In this document: positions 55,412 to 64,000 of the stretch, one piece after another | How the letters are laid out: each line of letters begins with the position of its first letter | How positions within the stretch are numbered: position 1 is the stretch's first letter | NCBI RefSeq assembly: GCF_023238625.1 | Contig: NZ_CP096670.1 | Coordinates: 4,298,001-4,362,000 of the forward strand | Length of the DNA stretch: 64,000 nt | Reading direction: 5' to 3' | Source: Agarivorans sp. TSD2052 | GTDB lineage: Bacteria > Pseudomonadota > Gammaproteobacteria > Enterobacterales > Celerinatantimonadaceae | Notes under the pieces: model-generated | The model's input: only the letters and a program-made list of their open reading frames with translations | What the model was told of the DNA's origin: nothing | Database searches by the model: none | Program-made: the position numbers and the translations under genes

Positions 55412-57961
55412 TCACTTTACCTTCAAAAGTAAGCTTTGCGATAGGCTGCTTAGGTCTTCAGTTGTTATCGGTTCAATATCTAAGCTCAAGCCAGATATAT
55501 TCTGATTTACTTGTATTAGGTTAATATCATTGCGCACCGGATAGGCACCACATAATTCACCTTCATCACAAACCACAAAATCGTTATCGTTATCGCTACT
55601 AACGTATAATCGATAATCTGCTTCAGCTACCTCGGCAAAAGCAAACTGAAACACGCCATCATTCATCAATAACTGCTGGCTATAAATGGTATTTCCAGTG
55701 TTAGGGTCTATCAGCAGCGCGTACACTAAACCACTATCACCAGCTTCTTCAGTGACCACTGTCATCGAGATTGCCACTTTGTGCTCGCTACCATCTGAAC
55801 CCGTTAAAGTAATGCTGGTGCTGTAATTGCCATCACTTAGTCCTGCTCGGTCAACGACAACACTATAAGTACCTAAGCCATTACCATCGGTTGCACTCGC
55901 GTCAAGCTCGAGCCAGTCTGCCTCTTGAGCTATATCAACAATGCTGATCGGCGCAGCCCCCACTAACTGCATACTAAAACTCGCTTCACTTTCTAAGGCG
56001 CTTAAACTAATTTGACTGGCGCTCAAGCTAAGGTAGCTGCGGTCAGGATCGTTAACGCCTATTTGACTTTGTACCGCTTTCTCGGCATTGATCAGGCCGT
56101 AACCATATAGTGAATCTTTGCCTGCTGCGCCCAGATCGTCACTCAAAAAGCCATTGGTTAATAAGCGAAAAAACTCGCTGCTATCTAAATCTGGATTCAA
56201 TTGCTTCATCAAAGCAAGCACACCGGCAACATGTGGTGCCGCCATACTGGTCCCATTTAAATATTGGTAGCTAGCACTAACACTAGAACCGTTTTCATTA
56301 ACATAAGTGCTATATACGCCATCGCCATAACCGTCACCGTCTAAATCGACACTACTATTTCCACCTGGAGCCGCAATATCAATATAAGAGCCGTAATTTG
56401 AATAGCTGGTAATTTGTTTTTGAGCATCAACCGCACTCACCCCAATCACATTGTCGAAAGCCGCGGGATAAGAGGCGCTAGAAGTACTTTCGTTACCCGC
56501 AGCAGCCACCACAATCAAGCCTTGGGCTACCGCATCTTGCACTGCTTGGTTAAATGTTGAGTCATAGCCGGAGCCTCCAAGGCTCATATTAATAATACTC
56601 GCGGTTTTATCTGGCAATAAGCCCGAGGCGTTCTCTAAGCCCGCTGCGTATAAAATGGCTTGAGAAATGTCATAGGTTGTTCCTCCGCCATATCCCAATA
56701 CGCGTAAGTTCATAATTTTTGCATTTGGTGCTACCCCTGCAACACCGAGATTATTGTTAGTCTGAGCCGCGATGGTGCCGGCAACATGGGTACCATGCCA
56801 AGAGGACGTGCCGTTTGGACCACTCTGGTCGCCAGGGTCTTCTGGGTTAGTATCGATGCCATCGCCATCCAGAGAAATGCTGTCATAGGATATAAAATCG
56901 ATACCGTCACCGGTAAGTTGTGCATTCAAATCAGGGTGACTTTGAAACATTCCGGTATCAAGAACCGCAACCACCACATCATTTAATGTTTGCCCCTGCA
57001 TGGCTTGCCAGCCAGCCTCAAGGTTTATTTGTTGGTAATGCCACTGACGCTCAACTAAGGCATCATTGGATAAAGCCGTTGCTTGATAAAGGAAGTTGGG
57101 CGATACACTGTCGATACCCATTTGATAAGCCAACAGCTTAATTGTCTGCAGAGTACGTTTCTTGGCTGCATACTCATTGGACTGAACGCCGCCCTTTAAG
57201 GCAGACCTCGCACTACCGGCGACAGCCGCGAGCGGCTGTTCGTTGCGATACAGGCTCATCTTTGCACTGCCACTCACGCGCGATAAACCGTACTGATTGG
57301 CATCCATCGTTCTGGCTTGTGCAGCGCTATGGTTGACCACCATTTCGTCAATGACAAAATCTTGCTGCGTGCTGAAATGCTGACTATGAGTGGTGATTAA
57401 CTGGTTTTGTCCAATCAAACGCAAGGTATAATTACCACGAGATAAGGTTTGGCCTCCCCCCGTATAAGCGTCAACTACAATGTAATAGCTGTCTGTGGTT
57501 TCTACATCAATCAGTTCGGTTTTATTTATACCAATAGAGCTGGCCACTTCACTCTCATCACTGACCTTATACAAGCTGAGATCAAAGTCGCTATTAGTTT
57601 TACCACTCTCCCAATCTGCAATTTCTAAGAACAAACGCTGACCGGCCTGTAAATCCACCTTATAAATATCAATATAATCACTCGCAGTGGCAAAGCGGTC
57701 ACCGCTCACTTGGGTTGCATGGCTGGTTAAATAACCACTGACTACAGCAATAGGCGGTAATTCCTGGGCACTAGTAACCTGATTGTTTGAAGCATAAGGG
57801 CCATTAACATCATTCACATCGCTATCAATGACCGTATTGGTTAATACGATGGCACTGCCACTCACTGAGTATACGGGGCGGTTATCCACCACCGAACTAT
57901 CTCCTCCGCCACCACAGCCAAAAAGTATGAGTGACACAACTACAGCAATCCCAGTCTTCAT
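55412..57961 (-). CDS. secreted S8 family serine protease (subtilase) lipoprotein
   Basis: The 849-residue protein has a lipoprotein signal (LILFGCGGGG, lipid Cys about residue 16). A PPC-like domain follows (about 75-185; DYIDIYKVDLQAGQRLFLEIAD). The catalytic domain (about 310-635) shows the full triad: Asp in VAVLDTGMFQSHPDL, His in HGTHVAGT, Ser in GTSMAAPHVAGVLALM, and the oxyanion Asn in VAAAGNEST. The C-terminal 200 residues form beta domains. It should be active at the cell surface or in the medium. Confidence 0.93.
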   Translation of the reverse strand: MKTGIAVVVSLILFGCGGGGDSSVVDNRPVYSVSGSAIVLTNTVIDSDVNDVNGPYASNNQVTSAQELPPIAVVSGYLTSHATQVSGDRFATASDYIDIYKVDLQAGQRLFLEIADWESGKTNSDFDLSLYKVSDESEVASSIGINKTELIDVETTDSYYIVVDAYTGGGQTLSRGNYTLRLIGQNQLITTHSQHFSTQQDFVIDEMVVNHSAAQARTMDANQYGLSRVSGSAKMSLYRNEQPLAAVAGSARSALKGGVQSNEYAAKKRTLQTIKLLAYQMGIDSVSPNFLYQATALSNDALVERQWHYQQINLEAGWQAMQGQTLNDVVVAVLDTGMFQSHPDLNAQLTGDGIDFISYDSISLDGDGIDTNPEDPGDQSGPNGTSSWHGTHVAGTIAAQTNNNLGVAGVAPNAKIMNLRVLGYGGGTTYDISQAILYAAGLENASGLLPDKTASIINMSLGGSGYDSTFNQAVQDAVAQGLIVVAAAGNESTSSASYPAAFDNVIGVSAVDAQKQITSYSNYGSYIDIAAPGGNSSVDLDGDGYGDGVYSTYVNENGSSVSASYQYLNGTSMAAPHVAGVLALMKQLNPDLDSSEFFRLLTNGFLSDDLGAAGKDSLYGYGLINAEKAVQSQIGVNDPDRSYLSLSASQISLSALESEASFSMQLVGAAPISIVDIAQEADWLELDASATDGNGLGTYSVVVDRAGLSDGNYSTSITLTGSDGSEHKVAISMTVVTEEAGDSGLVYALLIDPNTGNTIYSQQLLMNDGVFQFAFAEVAEADYRLYVSSDNDNDFVVCDEGELCGAYPVRNDINLIQVNQNISGLSLDIEPITTEDLSSLSQSLLLKVK

Positions 57962-58104
57962 AGAGTCCCTTACATCGAATAAACAACATGTTTAATAATA
58001 TGCGACATCTACAGAATATAACATTTAGCTCTGAGTTTAATCACCACGGCGTTAACTTTAAGCACAAAACAAGATATTGGGAAGTCGCAAACAAAAGGGC
58101 CGAA

Positions 58105-58125
58105 GGCGTCTTAACCAATAACGCC
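58105..58125 (-). terminator. weak hairpin after the flgH-flgT operon
   Basis: GGCGT (58105-58109) and ACGCC (58121-58125) form a five-base stem. On the minus strand it is followed by TTCGGCCCTTTTG, on the plus strand by seven T. It may end transcripts from either side, but it is short. Confidence 0.35.
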
Positions 58126-58160
58126 ACTTTTTTTACAGCGTCGACAATAAATATAGCCGC

Positions 58161-58796
58161 TTAGCTATTTTCCTGCTGGTTAAGCAAAGGTTCCTCTTTA
58201 GCTACAGAAGTATTGTCTAAAAATGCCTTGGGAATGGTTCCTTTAGTCGGTGTCGACTTACCCTCTTGACTCGTGCCGATATTGCCTAAAGCGTTGTTGC
58301 TAGCATTCGCGACTTGTTGACTGCCATTTGCAACAATGTCTGCACTGGCCAATGCCGCCTGCTCAGCTAACTCTTCAGCACTTGGTAGTACTGCTGTTGC
58401 GCTAGGATCGCCAGATAAACCCGCCACCAGAGCGGCGGCAATGCCTTGCCCCAAATCCGTAAACTGCGCCTCAATATCAGCCTTGAGCACACTTTGTAAT
58501 AAATCAGCCCCTGCCAATCCCGCGGCTACCGGGTTACCAGACGCCAAACTTACGCCTATATCCATAGCTGCAGGGGCTACATCCAAAATATCGGAGCCAC
58601 CACTCAAGTCGGTTACTTGGTCACCAACGGTGCCAGCCACAGAGGATGGTTCGGGGGCATCAGACAATAGGGCACTTTGAAGCTTTTCACCAAAGCCAGC
58701 ACTAGGGGTCACTTGCGGTTCATTCACTTTAAGTAAATTTGGTTTATAAGCCACATCGTTTGTTTGTAATTGAGCAGACCCATAAGAAGTGGTCAT
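58161..58796 (-). CDS. Ala-rich protein of an orphan flagellar operon, unknown function
   Basis: The 211-residue protein has no signal peptide, and is rich in Ala, Ser, Gly and Asp. The middle (about 70-125) has mildly hydrophobic glycine-alanine stretches such as GNPVAAGLAGADLL and GIAAALVAGLSG, and the ends are polar. I do not recognise a family. It follows flgT by 20 bases with a good AAGGA, so it belongs to the operon. It might be a secreted or structural flagellar accessory, but nothing in the sequence proves this. Confidence 0.6.
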   Translation of the reverse strand: MTTSYGSAQLQTNDVAYKPNLLKVNEPQVTPSAGFGEKLQSALLSDAPEPSSVAGTVGDQVTDLSGGSDILDVAPAAMDIGVSLASGNPVAAGLAGADLLQSVLKADIEAQFTDLGQGIAAALVAGLSGDPSATAVLPSAEELAEQAALASADIVANGSQQVANASNNALGNIGTSQEGKSTPTKGTIPKAFLDNTSVAKEEPLLNQQENS

Positions 58797-58816
58797 TGAG
58801 TATTCCTTATAAATGA

Positions 58817-60028
58817 TTAATTAGCGTTATCTGTTAGCGCAAAGGGGTCATCGCTAACAGCGACTAAGACATCCCTAATTTGAATATTGGCCATATCTGA
58901 AAATCGTTCTGTTCTTAATACTGAGCGATCAGATTGAACCGATACCACGGTAAGTTGCGTATCATCAGCATTAAAAATTGGGCCTCGCAAGCCGCCATCA
59001 AGATGCATTAGATATTGTTGGCGAACTAATTCAAACTTGTCACCTTTTCTCACACCGTTTGTCTGACCAATATTAATCACTACTTGGTCGTTATAAAGGC
59101 CGACCACCTTAGCGAGGCTTTGACGACAGTAGAGTGCGTCCTCTACATCGACAACTGACTGATCAATATAGGAATCAATAAGTTTTCCATAATCCGACGA
59201 CCAAAAAGTTTCTCCGGTTACGTCTAATTTCATGGTGACATCAAAGGGCCACTCTCGATTAGAACCGTAGCTTTTACGCAAAATAGTTTCGCCATTGATG
59301 CCATCGATAACATATAACCTAAGCTGAAAGTTACGTTGCTTGACCGTGCTATTTATACCCAATAAATTGGAGGTCGTTTCGTTGTAACTAGACATATCGA
59401 TTATTTTACCGAACAAGATGTACTGCACGTCGTATTGCGAGGATAAGCTGCGCGCTACCTTTAGCATTTGTGGCTCAATATCATTAGAATAACGACCGTC
59501 AAAAGCAATTTGTCGAGTCATTAAGTGGCGGGCGTCGATACGTTTACTTTTGTTCTTAAAGCGATAAAATAAGCGTTGCGACACCTCTTCAGGAGTTCTA
59601 TAAATGCCACCCAATTGGGCGTGCTCTCGTTTTTGCAGCTGAAAAGGGCCGACAAACAGCGTTTTGGCATAGCTGTCTTTTTCACAGCTATTTAATGGAA
59701 ATATGTCTGCCGCTACCTTAACTGTAATTTGGTCCTCGTTTATCGTCTCCACCAACAGCTTCATGTCATACACTTCACCGTTTGTGCGAACCGTTAGCTC
59801 ATCGGTTTCTAACACTCCCGACTTGACGACTTGTAGCGATTTGACACTGGCACCACCGCGATACATGAGTGTAAGCAACGCATCCTTGATGGCTTGCTGT
59901 CGAGCTACATCTACTTGGCCATCTCGAATTTTGGCTTGCCCTTCACCTTCAAACCAAACCGCATAACTCGGACAAACCGCCCCTAACAGCAATACTAACG
60001 TTAAGCCTGCGCGTATTAACAATGACAT
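58817..60028 (-). CDS. flgT: flagellar assembly protein FlgT-like
   Basis: The 403-residue protein has a signal peptide (CPSYA-VWFEGEG, residue about 23) and three parts like Vibrio FlgT: an N-terminal domain with GEGQAKIRDGQVDVARQQAIKDAL, a middle domain with FPLNSCEKDSYAKTLFVGPF and VQYILFGKIIDMS, and a C-terminal domain with VVINIGQTNGVRKGDKFELVR. FlgT forms the H-ring around the basal body of sodium-driven polar flagella. It lies ten bases after flgH; no other flagellar gene is in the window. Confidence 0.85.
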   Translation of the reverse strand: MSLLIRAGLTLVLLLGAVCPSYAVWFEGEGQAKIRDGQVDVARQQAIKDALLTLMYRGGASVKSLQVVKSGVLETDELTVRTNGEVYDMKLLVETINEDQITVKVAADIFPLNSCEKDSYAKTLFVGPFQLQKREHAQLGGIYRTPEEVSQRLFYRFKNKSKRIDARHLMTRQIAFDGRYSNDIEPQMLKVARSLSSQYDVQYILFGKIIDMSSYNETTSNLLGINSTVKQRNFQLRLYVIDGINGETILRKSYGSNREWPFDVTMKLDVTGETFWSSDYGKLIDSYIDQSVVDVEDALYCRQSLAKVVGLYNDQVVINIGQTNGVRKGDKFELVRQQYLMHLDGGLRGPIFNADDTQLTVVSVQSDRSVLRTERFSDMANIQIRDVLVAVSDDPFALTDNAN

Positions 60029-60038
60029 AGCATTCGCC

Positions 60039-60797
60039 CTATAGCGGCCATAAGCTTCCGCCTAGAAATGAAGATAACCAGCCTTGAGTTTGCACGTCTG
60101 CGTGGTCCCCAGTGCCACTAAACTCTATTCGGGCATCAGCTACTTGGTATGAACCAATCGAGTTGTTTTCACTAACATCTAGCGGGCGAACAATCCCAGT
60201 AAAGCGCATATATTCTTTACCATTGTTGATTACTAGCCACTTTTCTCCCCTCACCACCAAATTGCCGTTATTCAGGATATCTACTACCGACACGGTAATT
60301 CTGCCAGATAAACGATGTCGTTGGTTGGCATCTGACGAACCATCAAAATCTTGCGTTTGACTCAGTTCTAACTCTACCGTTTTACCATTTATCGTCATAT
60401 TGCCACCAGGCACAGTAATTGGATCCAGTTTGTAACTGTTGTCTTTAGCCAAGGTTGAACTTGCTGATTTGGTCGCTGTGGCTTCTTCGTCCAACATGAT
60501 TGTGATGGTATCGCCCAATGCAAAGGGCGGGGTGTAACTATATAAGCTAGTTGACGTATTACTATTAAACATTGAACCAGTAACAATCACCGGATCTGCT
60601 GCTGGGCTGGGTTCAATAGGCGCATAATAGGGGTCATCAGGGATTGGCGAACGCCGATCAGTGCTCACTGTAACTTGACGCTGTGAACGATCTTCTCGTT
60701 CTTGCACTCCGTCAGCAGCTTTTTCAACCGTATCACTTATTGTCGAGCACGCAGACAATAATAAAATACTACACACCCCGGCAATTCTGGTAAACAT
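60039..60797 (-). CDS. flgH: flagellar L-ring protein FlgH-like lipoprotein
   Basis: The 252-residue lipoprotein (lipobox LLSAC, about residue 16) matches FlgH: GSMFNSNTSTSLY, FALGDTITIMLDEEATATKSASS, NNGNLVVRGEKWLVINNGKEYMRFTGIVRP and YQVADARIEFSGTG. FlgH forms the outer-membrane L-ring bushing. flgI and the rod genes that normally accompany flgH are absent, so this is an orphan or second copy paired with flgT. ATG 60797 has AGGA nine bases upstream; GTG at 60815 is less likely. Confidence 0.87.
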   Translation of the reverse strand: MFTRIAGVCSILLLSACSTISDTVEKAADGVQEREDRSQRQVTVSTDRRSPIPDDPYYAPIEPSPAADPVIVTGSMFNSNTSTSLYSYTPPFALGDTITIMLDEEATATKSASSTLAKDNSYKLDPITVPGGNMTINGKTVELELSQTQDFDGSSDANQRHRLSGRITVSVVDILNNGNLVVRGEKWLVINNGKEYMRFTGIVRPLDVSENNSIGSYQVADARIEFSGTGDHADVQTQGWLSSFLGGSLWPL

Positions 60798-61512
60798 AGC
60801 TCTATTCCTAATCACGTTAGTTCCGTTTATTACATTTGTATTATTTAGCTTGATGCTTAGAACTTTTTATAATAGTTAGGTTTCTAAGTCAGACTTCATC
60901 TATAAATTGCAAGGCAAATGCCATTAATGCCAATAAAAACCCCTCTTTTCGAGACTCTAATTGTCAAAAATGACTACCAGCGACAACAACCCGTCACCAC
61001 TCGAGATATTTCGCTACAAAAAATCTATACTGCAAATTAAATGCCACTAAATAGATAAAATGCGGTGCTTCATACCGTTTTTACTTAAATCACTAAATTT
61101 TGACCACGAGAAGCCGATAGGAATTATTTAATGTTAATCAATAAACTTTGTATGATAAACGGTATTGTTTAGGCAAAGATTGCCGCAAGATGGAAAAAAC
61201 TAGCCTATCACTCTACAAAAAGCGGAAAAGATCCGCCTACGCGCGATTAATGCCTATCAACAGCAACCATTAGTAATACAAATATGGTTGAATCCTCCCG
61301 CATTTCACAGCGAAACGGAGTCCCCTTCGCAGTAATATTTAGCGGCATACAGCTAAGGCTCTTCATCTCATTGGCGCTTCTCCATGTCGCAATAAGCACT
61401 CGCTCTATTCAAAGAAGGTCATTTAATTGGCACTGTAAGCAACATTTAGAGCAAGGCAGAATAGTGATCATGTAAATCAGCTATCACCTTGGTAGGCTGT
61501 GACTACATCTCA
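60798..61512. other. gene-free stretch between flgH and the rRNA terminator array
   Basis: About 715 AT-rich bases. It should contain the promoter of the flgH operon, but I cannot place one with confidence. A 63-codon open frame at 61284-61475 has no ribosome site and an unlikely composition, so I do not call a gene. Confidence 0.5.
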
Positions 61513-61518
61513 GGCATA

Positions 61519-61544
61519 AAAAAAGCCTATCCCTTAGGGTAGGC
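61519..61544 (-). terminator. terminator copy 4 (most distal)
   Basis: GCCTATCCC-TTA-GGGTAGGC at 61525-61544, with one bulged base, followed by seven T on the minus strand. Confidence 0.7.
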
Positions 61545-61657
61545 CTTCTCTAAATAGGTGCCTGGCGGTTTATCTGACGACTGTCACATGCCTAACCATA
61601 GCTATCGGCTCAGCGTAGTAGCCTGTGACTAAAAGCCTATGACTAAATATCAGGCAT

Positions 61658-61683
61658 AAAAAAGCCTATCCCTTAGGATAGGC
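61658..61683 (-). terminator. terminator copy 3
   Basis: Perfect stem GCCTATCC-CTTA-GGATAGGC at 61664-61683, followed by six T on the minus strand. Confidence 0.8.
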
Positions 61684-61819
61684 GTTCTCTAAATAGACTC
61701 TGGCAGTGGAACAGGTGCGCAGCATAGCGGCTTTCTCTTCAGCCTGAAAAAGCATGCTTACCCATGGCTATCTATGGCTATCGACTCAGCATGGTAGCCT
61801 GTGACTACATTTCGGGCAT

Positions 61820-61845
61820 AAAAAAGCCTATCCCTTAGGATAGGC
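61820..61845 (-). terminator. terminator copy 2
   Basis: Perfect stem GCCTATCC-CTTA-GGATAGGC at 61826-61845, followed by six T on the minus strand. Identical to copy 3. Confidence 0.8.
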
Positions 61846-61994
61846 GTTCTCTAAATAGACTCTGGCAGTGGAACAGGTGCGCAGCATAGCGGCTTTCTCT
61901 TCAGCCTGAAAAAGCATGCTTACCCATGGCTATCCATGGCCATCAGCTCAGCATGGTAGCCGGTGACTAAAAGCCTGCGACTAAATCTCAGGCA

Positions 61995-62024
61995 TAAAAA
62001 AAGCCTATCCGTTAGGATAGGCTT
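61995..62024 (-). terminator. terminator of the rRNA operon (copy 1, next to 5S)
   Basis: Stem AAGCCTATCC-GTTA-GGATAGGCTT at 62001-62024, followed by seven T on the minus strand, 13 bases after the 5S 3' end. Confidence 0.9.
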
Positions 62025-62036
62025 TCTCTAAATAGG

Positions 62037-62155
62037 CGCCTGGCAGTGACCTACTTTCACATGGGGAGACCCCACACTATCATCGGCGCAGTTGCGTTTC
62101 ACTTCTGAGTTCGGCATGGGTTCAGGTGGGTCCACAACGCTATTGCCACCAGGCA
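62037..62155 (-). rRNA. rrf: 5S ribosomal RNA
   Basis: The minus strand reads TGCCTGGTGGCAATAGCG at the 5' end and carries CCCATGCCGAACTCAGAAGT and GTAGTGTGGGG-like segments in the right order, ending CACTGCCAGGC, as in gammaproteobacterial 5S rRNA. The length is about 119 bases. Ends are set by comparison with E. coli and may shift by a base or two. Confidence 0.95.
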
Positions 62156-62266
62156 AAAACTTGTTGTCTTTAACATTCGAAAAAGCTGAAAACATCCCAC
62201 GAGTATAACAAGTACTCTTGGTCATAAAAAATAAGATGTCTATAAGCAACACCACTTGGGTGTTGT

Positions 62267-64000
<1,734 letters not shown>

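Larger units (their letters stand above)
61513..62024 (-). repeat. array of four repeated terminator units downstream of the rRNA operon
   Basis: The same block, GGCATAAA followed by A-run, hairpin and TCTCTAAATAG, begins at 61513, 61653, 61815 and 61991. The two middle copies are identical over 120 bases (61653-61772 and 61815-61934; period 162). Each unit also carries a fragment like the 5S 3' end (CTGGCAG or CCTGGCGG on the plus strand) next to TAAATAG. The array looks like remains of duplicated 5S-terminator segments. Confidence 0.85.

Noticed and set aside
61284-61475. A 63-codon open frame between flgH and the terminator array
   Set aside because: No ribosome site, no recognisable sequence, and it sits in AT-rich spacer.
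61513-62024. CRISPR-like repeated units
   Set aside because: The units are 140-176 bases apart, contain terminator hairpins and 5S fragments, and lack uniform short repeats and spacers.
62156-62266. tRNA gene in the 23S-5S spacer
   Set aside because: The spacer is only about 110 bases and shows no cloverleaf or T-loop motif.

Overview
This window looks like chromosomal DNA of a marine gammaproteobacterium, most likely an Alteromonadales-type organism. This is inferred from the torECAD operon with a TorE/NapE-like subunit, FlgT, a DctPQM TRAP system, many chemotaxis and c-di-GMP proteins, and moderate GC content; no species-level call is possible from sequence reading alone. Genes are dense, on both strands, with no phage, IS element or CRISPR array seen.

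Layout. 1-8 kb: two small membrane proteins, a periplasmic binding protein paired with a GAF/GGDEF diguanylate cyclase, an MFS drug exporter next to a divergent LysR regulator, and a short CPA1 cation/proton antiporter. 8-20 kb: two chemotaxis receptors, a beta-CASP metallo-hydrolase, an HlyIII/PAQR protein, a GalT/HIT-like transferase, an unrecognised two-gene membrane module (13331-16113), a voltage-gated sodium-channel homologue, a small Cys-containing protein behind a Fur box, and an SRPBCC gene that looks frameshifted at its start. 20-23 kb: a GNAT and a Prc-like lipoprotein that lacks its catalytic Ser and Lys.

22.8-34.6 kb is the clearest functional block: the urea ABC importer urtABCDE (minus strand) diverges from the urease operon ureDABCEFG-ureJ (plus strand). 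The shared control region carries a sigma-54 promoter facing each way and several NtrC-like sites, so urea uptake, nickel supply and urea hydrolysis appear to be induced together under nitrogen limitation. 34.6-39.3 kb: a MenE-like ligase, small unknown genes, a tandem pair of degenerate LysR-like genes and the tRNA-modifying DTW protein TapT. 39.4-43.9 kb: torECAD for TMAO respiration, then malic enzyme with an unusual GC-rich leader.

46-51 kb: a DctPQM TRAP transporter divergent from a Cache-domain histidine kinase and NarL-type regulator, probably its sensor. 51-58 kb: a DUF2789 protein, a D-cysteine desulfhydrase-like enzyme, a FapA/DUF342 protein, a DUF308 membrane protein and a secreted subtilase lipoprotein. 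58-61 kb: an orphan flgH-flgT-unknown operon. 61.5 kb to the end: the 3' part of an rRNA operon on the minus strand (5S, 23S cut by the window edge), followed downstream by a striking array of four near-identical terminator units with fragments of the 5S 3' end.
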